Assembly: GCF_033807715.1 (NCBI RefSeq)
Contig: NC_084610.1
Coordinates: forward strand, 4,583,769-4,647,768
DNA from: Cololabis saira
Taxonomy: Eukaryota > Chordata > Actinopteri > Beloniformes > Belonidae
DNA length: 64,000 nt
Direction: 5' to 3'
Positions 10,380 through 21,369 of this stretch are shown here, one piece after another; positions within the stretch are counted from its first letter, which is position 1, and each line of letters begins with the position of its first letter. Both the position numbers and the translations under genes were made by a program. Below the pieces are notes generated by a model. The model worked only from the letters and a program-made list of their open reading frames with translations, was not told where the DNA came from and searched no databases.

Positions 10380-13300
10380 GATCATGCTGATAAACTCAGA
10401 AACATCTCATTTAACGGTAGGGGTGTAACAATATATCGTGCCACGAAATTTTGCGATACAAAAACATCACGATACGTGTCATGGAGGTGACAAACTGTAT
10501 CTGATATTGGGTTATTAATATTAATCTATTGTGTTGACTAGTATCATCCGACCGCGCCTCGACCCGCGGACCAAAATCTTCCTCCGCTCAGAAGAAACTA
10601 GTACCGTTTTGGTCCCGATCACGGGACTCTTGGGGGTTTTGAGCTCTGAACTTTTACTTATGTAAGGCTGGTGTAGAGTTAAGCATTACCTTATTAAATT
10701 AAACCTTTTTGGGGTCGTGAGTAGGATAAACACGGGGAAACTTCTGCTGAGTTCCAGTGTACTTTAATGTCCCTCAACAGTGTAGGATTTTAGAACATCA
10801 ACACAGCACCTAGTGCCGTACTGTGGCGTATCACTCCGCCCAATCTAAAACAGACTAATCACTACAGATAAACTGACTAGTGTCATTATAGTCCCTGATT
10901 TACATCAGAATATAAAGAATATATTTATAAAATAATCAACCCTGAATTACCAAAATAACCTTAACAAAAATAAATCTCCTCTTACACTTATAAGGTGAGC
11001 ATGAATCAATCTTTTTTATGATGTAAAATTGTATGTATTTATTTACTTTTATTTATTTATTTAATTTTAGTTGTTACATTTCTGGAAAAGAAAAAAAGTC
11101 AAGTCATACATGAGAGAAACTATTCAGTTTGTGGCTAAATATTTGTACTTGTATGAAAGTGAAGATGCAAAATGCAAACCTGACATTTACTTTTAGTTCA
11201 GTTTGTGGAAAATGGTTGGCCTGGCTTTCTCTTTAAAACTTAAACAGTTATAAATCATTAGAAACTGTAACAATAGGACAAACGTACAGCATTGTTTTGT
11301 ATTTTGGGTCTTTCAAATAAAAGACAATTTTTTCCAGTCATATGTTCCTCATTCAAGGTTGTTAAAAAAAAATACTGCTATAATATCATATCGTTATCGT
11401 GACCTCAATATCGTGTATCGTACCGTATCGTGAGATTAGTGTATCGTTACACCCCTATTTAACGGGGATCTGATTCCCAGACTTAATCAACTGTAATGAG
11501 GAGGAGGCGGGGAGATTTATGTGACGACTCATACAGGACAGTTTGACTCCTGGACACGGCTAAAACCCTCCAGAAACGCTCCAAACCTGAACCTTCTTCA
11601 GGCCAAGTCTGGCCGAGACAACACCTGACTAAACCAATGTCATCTGGACTCCGGAGCACATCTGGGCCACATCTGGGCCATCAAACACAGGTTAAAGAAA
11701 CCACAGGTAACAAAATACGTGTGGTCAAAATATATCTGCAAATTAGGACCATGAAAACATTTGGGTGTAGTGAAATGAAAGGACTTGTTGATATCTAAAG
11801 AATTAAAAGTTTGTTTGGGTTTTTTTAAACAGCATTTCTCGTTTTTCCTTCTGAAGCAACAATTCAGATGGAATCTGCTGCAAGATTTTAGTAATTTCAA
11901 CTCAATCCCGTTAAACAATAAAAAAAAAGACATGGCTGAAGCTTAAGACGACAACACATTTGGAGAATTCATGGCCAAAAAAGGTGTTTCCACGAGTTTC
12001 AGGATTCTGCAGTCATTTATAGAGAAAACCAGTTCCTGTTTGCAGGAATTTAAAGAAGTGATGTCATGAACTGGGAGGCTTCAGTGCCACAAGTGAAGAG
12101 GGAACCAGTCGTCGGCCTTTGCTGATGTGACCATACATGTGCAGACATCTCCAAGTCTTGTTTGCCTCTCAGTCCCGCTCCGTTTTCTTTTCTTCCCTCG
12201 GGGGAGATTTTTCTCCCAGAAAGAGATACAAGCTTTACGATCCAACTGGTGTTTATCTCACTGAACCCTGTCGTTAAAAGACACGAAACCGCTACTCAGT
12301 CGAACCGTGTCCGTAAAACACGTTTCACACCTTACTTTACAGTCGGAAAAAAAAAAATCTTGCCGCTTTAAAAGCAATACCTCCCCTCCTCCCCGCCCAC
12401 CATACTCCAGCGACACCAGACCAGCTCTACACAAAAACCAGACCTGCCTTTACAACTGCCAGAAGAGGATATTACCAAACTGGAAGAAATGCAAAGTGAG
12501 CCGCTTTTCCAACTTTTCCCCAAGAGTGGTTTCTGTATTATCTGACTTTGCAAAGCTAGAAAAACTCTTGACGCGTGCAATCATGCCCGAAATATTCCAA
12601 ATATGAGATGGGAAGGACGTTTCAGCCTCGCCAAATTCACCAAAAAAATTAAGCAGATCAAGTTAATTTTATACAATTGTACATCGTTCTGTGTTACTCA
12701 CTTGAAGGCATGATAAACTGTGGCTCTGTGTTTCCTGCATAGCCGAGCTTTGTGTACCTGAGGAGGACAAAACAACATAAAGGGTCTCAGTTAAAAAGGT
12801 TTTCTAACTCATTGATGTACACCGATCAACCAAAACCAACAAAAGAGATTGTTGAAGCTGCTAAAAATCAGGGTAAGGGATGAACAATTGGAAACAAAAA
12901 AAGCTTCACGTGGTCTGATGAGTCCAGATTTAAACTGTTCAAAGTCATGAAAGGTGCCAGTACTAGAAAAATGAAGGATGAAGGGATCAGCCATCACTCA
13001 CACATGTGGCGGAGGTATTAAGTTCTGGAGTTGAGGTGTGTCCAAAATAATCACCTGAATATGCAGTTATCAGTTTTTACTTTATCTGATCAAACAGGCT
13101 CAATCACAGACGATGACGTCAGGATTTATACAGGACTGTCTCAGAAAATTAGAATATTGTGATTTTCTGTAATGCAATTACAAAAACAAAAATGTCATAC
13201 ATTCTGGATTCATTACAAATCAACTGAAATATTGCAAGCCTTTTATTATTTTAATATTGCTGATCATGGCTTACAGCTTAAGAAAACTCAAATATCCTAT

Positions 13301-14283
13301 CTCAAAAAATTAGAATATTCTGGGAATCTTAATCTTAAACTGTAAGCCATAATCAGCTATATCAAAATAATAAAAGGCTTTCAATATTTCAGTTGATTTG
13401 TAATGAATCCAGAATGTATGAAATTTTAGTTTTTTTTTTTTTTTTTTTAATTGCATTACAGAAAATAAAGAACTTTATCACAATATTCTCATTTTCTGAG
13501 ACAGTCCTGTAGGTGTGTCCAAAATAATCACCTGAACATGCAGTTATTAGTTTTTACTTTATCTGATCAAACAGGCTCAATCCCCGACGATGGCGTCAGG
13601 ATTTATAAATCTGAAATGGTCAGAGAGGGGTTTAGGAAGCAGCATATATTATTTTTATTTCCACACATATATTCCTGCTCCCTCAGACCAGATTTGGCTT
13701 CACTGACTCTTACGGATGTGGTGGAGAAAAAAAAAGTGATCTGACATCATAAATACAAGATCATAAATGCACCTGAGCCTGGAAACTAATGTTTTGACGT
13801 TGCATGTGATTATCAAAACGATGCAACCGCCAACGCCGTGATCTGTGGCGGAGATCCGAGTAAAACTGGAGGTTTTTGACGAGAATAAATGGTTTTCTGC
13901 TGAGACTCAACAGGAAGTGCCGTTAGCTGCAGCAGCTACACTGCTGGGATGAGCAGAACAGGCAGAATAAACCCACTAATCTGCTGCCTAGTCGTCTTGA
14001 TAACTTACTATACATATATATATTGATAAAGTACGGAAATTAAGTTCAAATGCGGAGGATTAAGCCTAAATTATGGTTCTGCGTTAAATCGACGCAGGCT
14101 ACGCCGTAGGGTTACGGCGTAGTCTACGGCGTAAGGTATGCGTCGCCGCGTACCCTTCGCCGTAGGCTCTGCGTCGGTGTGACGCGGGACCATAAATCAG
14201 CCTGTTGTTCCGGGTGCAGGGCGTCGCTGTTCCTCTCACCCGGTTCCGCAGTCCACCACACAGGCCGGGAGCCGCGCCGCCAT
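4873..14283 (-). CDS. actr3: Actin-related protein 3 (Arp3), complete, 12 exons
   Basis: Arp3 is a core subunit of the seven-protein Arp2/3 complex that nucleates branched actin filaments in the cytoplasm. Coding exons on the minus strand: 14240-14283, 12702-12757, 10212-10336, 10022-10132, 9652-9747, 8572-8679, 8348-8491, 7544-7717, 7370-7462, 5225-5350, 5056-5139, 4873-4968. Their summed length is 1257 nt, giving 418 residues plus stop, the usual Arp3 length. Every junction is GT-AG and in frame. The actin-fold nucleotide motifs are present: DCGTG (about residues 11-15), DSGDG (about 169-173) and LSGGSTMF (about 321-328). The C-terminus ends [22 protein letters not shown] matches ACTR3 rather than ACTR3B (FFQ...EEYG). 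Residue 34, split by intron 2, is Ser where human has Cys. Introns carry many miniature transposons but the coding exons are intact. Confidence 0.97.
5620..6391. mobile_element. hAT-like MITE in actr3 intron 9
   Basis: The element spans 5628-6383, begins CAGAGCTGGGTAGTAACG and ends CTACCCACCTCTG. Perfect 8-bp target duplications CTCACGGA lie at 5620-5627 and 6384-6391, the hallmark of hAT transposons. The interior is rich in 'TACTTTTACTTGAGTA' motifs and has no transposase. Related 'TACTTGAGTA' elements occur at 15.7-16.4 kb and 21.4-22.0 kb. Confidence 0.85.
7811..8182. mobile_element. CAGGACTGTCTC MITE, copy 2, in actr3 intron 7
   Basis: This near full-length palindromic element starts TACAGGACTGTCTC. 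Its two halves are reverse complements meeting near 7995. The right TA is mutated (TGCA). It is non-coding and sits about 165 bp from the exon 7 donor. Confidence 0.75.
8969..9556. mobile_element. CAGGGGTCGGCAACC hAT-like MITE in actr3 intron 5, interrupted
   Basis: The ends read CAGGGGTCGGCAACCC and GGGTTGCCGACCCCTG, with an imperfect 8-bp duplication (TCCTAGAG/GTCTAGCT). The interior is interrupted by a second element at 9143-9466. The family also occurs at 35059, 40946 and 42564. Confidence 0.8.
9135..9474. mobile_element. Nested GGAAGAGTATCAGGGCC MITE
   Basis: The element at 9143-9466 has ends ATGGAAGAGTATCAGGGCC and its near reverse complement. Perfect 8-bp duplications AGATTTGC flank it (9135-9142, 9467-9474), and it sits inside the CAGGGGTCGG element, so it arrived later. 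A second copy lies at 50593-50984. The middle is built of AAAAAGTCAAAATGTCGAG-type repeats. Confidence 0.75.
10347..10379 (+). repeat. (CAT)n microsatellite beside actr3 exon 3 acceptor
   Basis: About ten CAT units lie 10 bp from the actr3 exon 3 acceptor. On the transcribed strand this is (GAT)n, occupying the place where a polypyrimidine tract is expected. Confidence 0.9.
10410..11465. mobile_element. TAGGGGTGTAAC hAT element in actr3 intron 2
   Basis: The element at 10418-11457 (1040 bp) has ends TAGGGGTGTAACAATA and GTATCGTTACACCCCTA and perfect 8-bp duplications TTTAACGG. The terminal 'TATCGTGATACG' motifs are typical of a widespread fish hAT family. No transposase ORF is seen, so this is a non-autonomous derivative. 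Confidence 0.85.
12809..13033 (-). pseudogene. Tc1-type transposase remnant
   Basis: The segment CGTGGTCTGATGAGTCCAGA within AT-rich sequence is characteristic of the coding region of Tc1-like transposases. The fragment is short and its reading frames are broken. It lies in actr3 intron 1, and its orientation is uncertain. Confidence 0.4.
13034..13607. repeat. 97-bp tandem duplication split by a MITE
   Basis: The sequences 13034-13130 and 13511-13607 are about 94% identical direct repeats, from GGTGTGTCCAAAATAATCAC to AGGATTTATA. The CAGGACTGTCTC element sits exactly at their junction. Confidence 0.8.
13129..13511. mobile_element. CAGGACTGTCTC MITE, copy 3, in actr3 intron 1
   Basis: A full-length, nearly perfect long palindrome with CAGGACTGTCTC ends and TA duplications. 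Its centre is near 13320. A poly-T run (13431-13448) interrupts the right arm. Confidence 0.85.
14072..14200. mobile_element. Small palindromic MITE (TTATGGTTCTGCG)
   Basis: The ends TTATGGTTCTGCG and CGCGGGACCATAA surround CpG-rich internal inverted repeats (TACGCCGTAGGGTTACGGCGTA). It lies about 40 bp downstream of the actr3 exon 1 donor. Confidence 0.6.
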
Positions 14284-14500
14284 GGCCGCGCCGGGGCCGC
14301 TGCTGGCTGGGGGGGTAGAGCAGGACCGAGGGACGTGTAGGAGCTGGTGGAGGGACCGAGCAGCTTCTCGGAGCAGCTTCACGGAGGGAGCAGCGGAGCG
14401 GCGGCTGGTCCTGGTCACGGCGCTTCCGGGGTCCGGGGAGACGCGGAATGCAGACTCAGCAGCTGCGGGGGCAGCGCCCCCCGGCGGAGGCCCGCGGTAC
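14284..14500 (-). promoter_or_regulatory. actr3: actr3 5' UTR and CpG-rich promoter region
   Basis: Sequence immediately upstream of the actr3 ATG is GC- and CpG-rich in contrast to the AT-rich surroundings, and no TATA box is obvious. This fits a housekeeping CpG-island promoter. The ATG context is GCCGCCATGG on the plus strand and CGGCCATGGCGG on the minus strand. The start site of transcription cannot be read from sequence alone. Confidence 0.45.
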
Positions 14501-14756
14501 TGCAGCACGGCCCCACCACATCAACCACAAACAAACTACTGATTTGATTAAAGATACACGATTGTGAATTCATAGAAGAGGAAAAACATGGAATTGACTA
14601 CTTGAAAGCACATTAAAATTGTTAATATTTTATTATTCCAACTCCTACTTCTATATGTATTCTGTTTATATACTATCAAACGTTTGCACACATTTTCCCA
14701 TTGACTTGAATGAGGAAGTGTGTCCAAACATTGAGCTGGTAGTGTGTACTGTATAA

Positions 14757-14762
<6 letters not shown>

Positions 14763-14828
<66 letters not shown>
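14763..14828 (+). repeat. (AC)n microsatellite
   Basis: A dinucleotide run of about 33 units, flanked by two related arms, GTGTGTCCAAACATTGAG and GAAGGTGTGTCCAAACTT, on either side. Long shadow ORFs across it are artefacts of the repeat. Confidence 0.95.
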
Positions 14829-14829
<1 letters not shown>

Positions 14830-14965
14830 AGACCAAAAGTTTGGACAAACTTCCCCATTTGTTTGAATGAGAAGGTGTGTCCAAACTTGTGTGTGTCTGT
14901 GCTGTATAATACACATATACACAAACACACTATATAAATATATATATATATATATAAATATATAT

Positions 14966-15219
14966 TTATATATTTTATTATTTTAATATTGCTGATTATG
15001 GCTTACAGTTTAAGATTAAGATTCCCAGAATATTTTAATTTTTTTAGATAGGATATTTGAATTTTCTTAAGCTGTAAGCTATGATCAGCAATATTAAAAT
15101 AATAAAAGGCTTGCAATATTTCAGTTGATTTGTAATGAATCCAGAATGTATGACATTTTTGTTTTTGTAATTGCATTACAGAAAATCACAATATTCTAAT
15201 TTTCTGAGACAGTCCTGTG
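14966..15219. mobile_element. CAGGACTGTCTC MITE, copy 4 (left end lost)
   Basis: The right part of the palindromic element, ending GAGACAGTCCTGT. The left arm is truncated at an (AT)n run (14938-14965), and another AT repeat (15230-15260) adjoins on the right. Confidence 0.7.
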
Positions 15220-15280
15220 TGTATGTATGTATATATATATATATATATATATAGATATATATACACACATTACCAGGGAT

Positions 15281-15700
15281 GTAGACATTCTTGGCGCACC
15301 TGGAACTGTGTGAGTATTCTGGAATAGCCCTAATGACAGTGCAGCTGAAAAACCAGCACACACACATCGTAGGTGAAGATGTTCTCTGTGGTGGAGAAGG
15401 TAGAACGACACCAGCATGTATCATGTGATGGTGTACCATTCCCGTTCTTGTCCGTTGCCAGCTGTGACAGAATCCAGAGTGGGTTTAGGTTGTAAGTGAA
15501 TTGTGGCATTTTGGGGTGTTAAACAACAACCGTATGGTGACAATGCCAAAGGAAAGATCAAGTTCCTTGCTTTTCAGTCAGATTAACATCCGGATGTTCA
15601 ATACCTTGATTCTTTCATTTTCTTGGGTGTTCTAATTTAGATTTACTGCTGTAATTGGTGTCATTGTCTGATGCATGACCCAAGCATTTGCCTCCCGCTA
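15281..15700. other. Intergenic sequence, nothing recognised
   Basis: About 420 bp upstream of actr3 with no gene, terminal repeats or known motif recognised. Confidence 0.4.
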
Positions 15701-15707
15701 TACAAAG

Positions 15708-16422
15708 CAGCGGTTTCAAGTAACGAAGTACAAATACTTTGTTACCTTACTTAAGTAGAAATTTCTGTTATCTATACTTCACTGGAGTAATTATTTTTCA
15801 GACGACTTTTTACTTTTACTCCTTACATTTTCACGCAATTATCTGTACTTTTTACTCCTTACATTTTAAAAACAGCCTCGTTACTCTATTTCATTTCGGC
15901 CTTTAAATAAAAACTATCCAGTTAAATTGCTCCATCCGGATAGAGTGAATTTGGTTGTGGTTGTTTCAGATGTTCTTGTCCAGTTTTGTTCTTACATCCG
16001 TTCCCTCAGATTCCTGCAACTAAACTTGGATGTACATTCCAATAAAGGTTAGGATAAATGATAACATGCCTCTGAAGTTTGACTTTTTGCACCATTACAA
16101 TACTTATAGGCAACTAGTCATCATATCTCCTGCTCTCTGAAACACATGTTAATGCTCAATAGTACACATATATGCTTCTTTAATATATTTGCATTATACT
16201 AAGATGCATTCATTTTCAATGGCTTTTGTCCTTAATGGCTTTTTTCCCCCTTACATTACTTTTACTTTTATACTTTAAGTAGTTTTGAAACCAGTACTTT
16301 TATACTTTTACTTGAGTAAAAAACTTGAGTTGATACTTCAACTTCTACAGGAGTATTTTTAAACTCTAGTATCTATACTTCTACCTGAGTAATGAATGTG
16401 AATACTTTTCACACCTCTGTTC
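15708..16422. mobile_element. hAT-like MITE of the TACTTGAGTA group
   Basis: The ends read CAGCGGTTTCAAGTAACGAAG and TTTTCACACCTCTG, with internal 'ACTTTTACTTTTA' motifs. It is a relative of the element at 21378-21974. Flanking duplications are degraded (ATACAAAG/TTCAAAGG). Confidence 0.65.
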
Positions 16423-16429
16423 AAAGGAA

Positions 16430-16790
16430 GAATTAAGTGTTTCTCCTGAAATGCTGTCCTGAATTTTCCCCAAACCAGGCTCAGGGCCACTTTGGTCTCT
16501 TCCGTCTATATAGGACAGTTGTTCCAGGAGTCTTGTGGCCTATTCAGATGCAGTTTTCTGCACCCCAGTTTTTCTTTTGTCACCCATTCCTAAAGAACCA
16601 TACTTGTCCAGTCTTCTTGTAAATGTCCTGCTAAGGCTTGGTGGGGTCATTCACTGCTGATGATCATTTCATTAATGCCAATAATAAGCAGCATCTAGCA
16701 GCAACTTAGTCTCTTAGATCCTATTAAAGGGGGCACTTAGTATTGCTCATATGATTTGTTAAGATGAGAAGAGGGGTTCATTGTTTCATT
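16430..16790 (+). repeat. Degenerate dispersed repeat, copy B
   Basis: Segments such as AGTCTTGTGG...TTCAGA-GCAGTTTCTG and AAAGGG-CACTTAGTATTGC recur in the same order at 2188-2290 and 3310-3460, where they are separated by two MITEs. This indicates two old copies of one unknown repeat. No coding capacity is apparent. Confidence 0.35.
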
Positions 16791-16829
16791 GAGGGGTTTC
16801 AATGCCAAAGGTGATTCAGTCTTATGTTT

Positions 16830-17095
16830 GTCTCACCGAGAGAAAACCAACTCAAGGACCTGAGACAGTTGGCCCTCATCACTCACAAAGGACTGTATCC
16901 GGCAGGAGGGTTACCCCTTATGAGCCTGGTCCTGCTCAACGTTTCTACCCTCCTAAAGGGGAGTTTTTCTTGCCACTGTTTATGTAATAATTGCTCGGGG
17001 GATTATGTTCTGGGTCTCTGGAAAGCGCCTAGAGACAACTTTTGTTGTATTAGACGCTATATAAATAAAATTGAATTGAAAAATTGAATATCCAC
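16830..17095 (+). repeat. LINE 3' tail, (GAATT)n end
   Basis: AGGGGAGTTTTTCTTGCCACTG...AAAGCGCCTAGAGACAACTT...GCTATATAAATAAAATTGAATTG is the 3' end of a very common fish LINE. A truncated relative occurs at about 51690-51775. It is 5'-truncated with no intact ORF. Confidence 0.65.
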
Positions 17096-17504
17096 TGCAA
17101 CGGAGCTGGCAGTGAAGCCCCCGGCTCCCATGTTTCTTATAAAAACAGTCCCCATGTTAAGCTCCTTGGTGGAAAATCTCTGAAGCCACAAGACACATAG
17201 AGGAGGTGACTTTCATTATTTCGTCTCGGTGGAACAGAGCAACATCTGTGATTCAGACACAAGAATTTGTCTAATGGAAAGACAGTTTATGCTTTCAACA
17301 AGAGAAAACAAATCATTAAAGTGAAGAGAAGAAAGACAATAAATTCAATTTAATGCAGGAAAAGAACATTTGGTTGTTTGTGTCATTTATAGCAGGAAGG
17401 TCTGGAAGCTGCCTTGAACACGTCCTAGTCAGCTTGTCACCACAAGTTATTCTAGCCTGGCTCACCACATCCTCCCTGTGATGATGCTAATGTTACCTCA
17501 CACT

Positions 17505-18193
17505 CAGTACTGAAGTTGAGGGGGGATGAGGGGGGATGGCATCCCCCCCTGAAATAAAAACGGTCAACATCACCCCCCCTGTAAAACTGACATCCCCCCT
17601 TTCCATCCCTTATGTCATTTCATCAGTGAATGTGGTTTTACTGCTATTTCAACATTTAGAGTCATCACCAGAAAAATAACACCAGAAAAATAACTTATTT
17701 GACAATTTTCACCTGTTTCAAGTAAAGTTTCACTTGAAATAAGTAGGAAAATCTGCCAGTGGGACAAGATTTATCTTCTTATTACAAGCAAAAAAATCTT
17801 GTTCCACTGGCAGATTTTTCTAATTATTTCAAGTGAAAATCTACTTGAAACAGATGAAAATTGTTGTTTTTTCCAGTGATGAGTCTTGTTTTAAATGTAA
17901 TGAGATTTTTTTTACTAAAATGAGACATTTTAACTAGAAATAAGACAAATATTCTTAAGATTTTGAGTTTTTGCAGTGATCCATGTTACTTATCCTGTGA
18001 AGGACAGAGTCATATTGATAAGTTCAGAAAAGTGTTTTTTATTGTTGTGTTCTGATGTATTTGATGTAAGCCCAGTGGATATTTAAAGCTTACAGAAGGC
18101 TGCATTTAACTGCTGCTATGTCATTCCTGCAGTATTTCTGCAGGTGTTTTGGTCACTGCTATTATTTGTAATATATTATATTATTTGTAATCA
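17505..18193. mobile_element. CAGTACTG hAT-like MITE, copy 1 (truncated)
   Basis: It begins CAGTACTGAAGTTGAGGGGGG and shares its whole length with the copies at 52552 and 56868, in the opposite orientation. It stops at 18193, where the L2-like fragment's target duplication begins. The internal inverted repeat at 17706-17862 is present. Confidence 0.75.
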
Positions 18194-18727
18194 GATTTTA
18201 GCTGCGTTTGCATGTTCTCCCCGTGCTTGTGTGGGTTCCCTCCGACTACTCCGACTTCCTCCCACAGTCCAAAAACATGCATAATAGGTTAATTGACGAT
18301 TGTAAATTGCTCGTAGATGTTAGTGTGAGTATGTCTGATTATCTGTCTCTATTGGCGCTTTTATACTAGTACCTACTCAGCGCGACTCGACTCGTCTCGC
18401 CTCGTCACACCTCCACTCACCTTGTCCTCGTTTGTTTCTAGACACAGATGAGAAGTAGGAGGTTGGAGTGAAGCTGCTGTGACGTATTTGATTGTGTGAT
18501 CTAAACGGAGAAGACACTAAAGATGTAGAACCTGGAGGAGATGATAGATGTGCTGCTGGGTCTGTGACTTGTTTTCGATATCAAGTTAAAAAATGAGAGA
18601 GAGAAGCTTCAAGCGGCAACGCTTTTTTTTATTTCTTTGTCTCGGCGCTGCTGAAAAGTCAGCTGGAGCCGTGAGCAGCTATGAAGTGACAGAGCTCCTG
18701 GTAGATCTGGTCCTTCCTTATCGCCCG

Positions 18728-19188
18728 TGTTGTGGAATTTATCAAACCAGTTCAGAAGTCCGCTTTGTGGTTTTTTTATGAGGTTTTATTGAGCCGGCGG
18801 TGAGCACCTCTACACAGGCCAGAGGTCTGGTAGAAATGCTGACCTCGAGTGACGTTGTAATCAGATTTTTATACAAGAAGTTTCAGGAATACACAAATCA
18901 GGACGAGAGACAAAAAGTAATTTACAGTCGGATGTGAATCGGGCCAAATGTCATTATCAGACATTTGGCATGGCTGACACAGACCTCCAAATCACCCCAT
19001 GGGGTGCTCTCTTGATTCCTGTCTGTTTGAACCAACTTCCAGGTGTCGGGATCTGCCCGGGGGGTAGGAAGTTGAGTAGCAAGTTGGAGCTTCCTCAAAA
19101 GGTCTTGAGTCCAGTTCAAAGCCCTGCAGGAGGTAGGACTGGGGCGACCTCCCCCTGCAGGGGGCCAAGCTGTCAAAATTCTTCATCA
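18728..19188 (-). repeat. ERV 3' LTR (in element orientation)
   Basis: 461 bp, matching the other LTR except for one T in a homopolymer. The TATA box is at 18867-18873 and the AATAAA at 18785-18790 (minus strand). Confidence 0.88.
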
Positions 19189-19222
19189 ATTCACAATTTT
19201 TTTTTTTTTTTTTTTTCTTTTT
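19189..19222 (-). other. ERV polypurine tract
   Basis: On the minus strand an A-rich purine run (19197-19222) precedes the 3' LTR by a few bases (TTGTGAAT), as expected for plus-strand priming. Confidence 0.55.
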
Positions 19223-19571
19223 GTTGAATTACAGTGGAGTAGTGATACATATTTTGCAAGTGAACCTTAAACATGTGATCAGAAGTCAAATAACAACAAG
19301 CCAACAAAACAAATTCAAATATCAAGTAACCAACGTGTCCTAACTGTTCTTTAAAGCAATCAAAAAACTAGTTGCGACAGTTGTATGTAACGTTTTAGCA
19401 ATATCTTTCAAGTGATGCGTTATTTCTTGGACTGTGGCATTGCGGGTATAAATGTACAACATTCAGTTTTAATGACAGCACAAGTTCCCCCTTGAGAAGC
19501 TAATAAATCCATCATCCCTAAAGCAGTCATTTCTTGTGAGAGCATAGGCATGTCTTTTGCAGTGGTGTTGG

Positions 19572-19925
19572 CTAATCTTCAACTGCATGGGATAAATATC
19601 TTATCTGTTCCAAAGCTGCCATGACTCCGTAATTTAGAACGAGGGCACCAAAAAATCTTGTCCATGGTGTTTGTGTGTGTGTGTACAATTCTCTTCTAAC
19701 AATGTGAACGATTCTCATGGCTGGTACCGCATGGCCCAGACCACATATTCCAGACCAACCGTTTGGAAGATATTCACAAGCCTTCACGCCACAAATCCAG
19801 TAAACATCCTTTGGTAGAGGTATGGAACAGCGATTAACCATTGTAGCAAGGTAGCTATAATAGTGGATTTTGGCTGGTTTTAGGCTTAACAAGCGGTTCT
19901 TCAGAAGGAGAGCATGTGGAGTCAC
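19572..19925 (-). pseudogene. ERV envelope fragment
   Basis: A 117-codon open stretch includes YWICG and LPNGWSGICGLGHAVP, a Cys/Trp-rich pattern seen in fish retroviral envelope proteins. The signal peptide, most of the surface unit and the full transmembrane unit are missing. A run of TGCTCCCC repeats (19944-19987) sits just upstream. Confidence 0.55.
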
Positions 19926-20089
19926 AGTTTGGCCTGTGCTGCTCCTTTGCTCCCCTGCTCCCCTGCTCCCCTGCTCCCCTGCTCCTCTGCAGAGGTCCCA
20001 GGTGCTGGAGCTCAGCTACTTCTGGGCAGGAAGAAGAAGGAATCGGCTGGTTTTCGCTGCATGGTCGAGGAGTTGTGTTCTTGCAGTGG

Positions 20090-20250
20090 GATGCGTGGAA
20101 CCAGGTTAGACGCCCCTCACACTTGACGGCGGTGTTGGTGGTGAGCAGGACGTGTTGAGGTTTAGACCAGCGAGGTTTCAGGGCGTTTTTCCGTCAGAAC
20201 TCCCTGACACAGACCCAGTTGCCGGGTTGGAGGTTATGGCACGGTTTGTG
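20090..20250 (-). pseudogene. ERV integrase C-terminal fragment
   Basis: The minus-strand translation reads LQPGNWVCVREF, a stop, then a KPRW-like segment and VLLTTNTAVKCEGR. This is the pattern of the C-terminal domain of gammaretrovirus-type integrases. It is broken by an in-frame stop. Only about 600 bp separate it from the RNase H fragment, so the integrase catalytic core has been deleted. Confidence 0.6.
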
Positions 20251-20855
20251 ACTAGGAGGAGACTGGACAGCTTTTACTTGTCTGTGGATTGACTGGACAG
20301 CAAAAGTTTAGAGTACAACAGAATGATATCATGGATTCATCCATGGCATGGAAGTCCATCTTCTTCATATATACAGAACTGAATTGCTTGGTATGGTCAT
20401 AGGTCTACCCATAATCCTTTCATGAAGCGTGAGTTTTGTGCTTCCTAATGGGTGTTAACAGGTGTCAACATTGTCCATTTAAGTCCAGTTTAAAATTCTC
20501 TGCACATACAAAAACATTTTCATACATGAACATTTTCATACAAGAATAATTTCATATCCCTCACATAATGTCTATTTGCAGAGCTTCAAAAAAAAGTCAC
20601 GGTGGGGGGAAGTGTTGATAATGTTTGCAATATTTTTATAGGATGCAAATCTTGGAGCTTATCAGTCTTTCAACACTATCTGACACATTCCCCCTTTTTC
20701 TCATCTGTGATTGCTAACTGTGATCAGCTATGCGACATGCATGCTATTTACGCGTAAAAGGATGTGGGTTTCACAACGCGGCCGTCGTTGCTGACCCACA
20801 AATTATTTACATTTTTTACAACCATGGGAATGCTACAATCCGTTTTTTCTTCACC

Positions 20856-21086
20856 TCAGTAGTCTTCTTGTAGGAGAGCTACATCATTAGGAGAAACCAG
20901 GTCGTTAGCGGGTATAGAAGGGCAAAGTTTTACATAGACAGGTAAGCCAAATTTGGCAGTTTCTTTTGCTGCATGGTCAGCTGAAGCATTGCCTAGTGAA
21001 AACAGGGTTGGACTGGGTGTGGGCTTCACATTTAACAAAGCAATAGATGAAGGTAGTTGACAGGCTTGTAACAGTTCACCAATCAA
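20856..21086 (-). pseudogene. ERV RNase H fragment
   Basis: A 76-codon open stretch contains GNASADHAAKETA, matching the conserved end of retroviral RNase H (GNxxAD-AAK), preceded by a segment with a Leu-Pro-Ser-Ser-Ile-Ala pattern. The catalytic front half is absent, so it is non-functional. Confidence 0.65.
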
Positions 21087-21369
21087 TTAACCACATTTAT
21101 CTCCGAGGATGAGATAAATGCTCGGTTCGCCCACAATATATAAAATCTATAAAATACAATATACACAACCAAAAGCATATCTGGAATCTGTATAGATTGT
21201 AACAGTTTTACCTTTTGATCAGTATATAGTTTCATCTACTTAGGTGGAGCTGGAGGAGGAGGGCGCTTTCAACAATTAAGAATTATCACAAATTGTATAA
21301 CCTGCGTATGGTATTCCATTTTTATAAGCAGAGCCGTCAGTGAGGAAAACAGGAAAAGTCAGGACGAGT

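Noticed and set aside
10231..10428. ORF with a poly-His run
   Set aside because: Runs antisense through actr3 exon 3 and the (CAT)n repeat in the intron.
14548..14930. 126-codon ORF rich in Cys-Val
   Set aside because: Translation of the (AC)n microsatellite.
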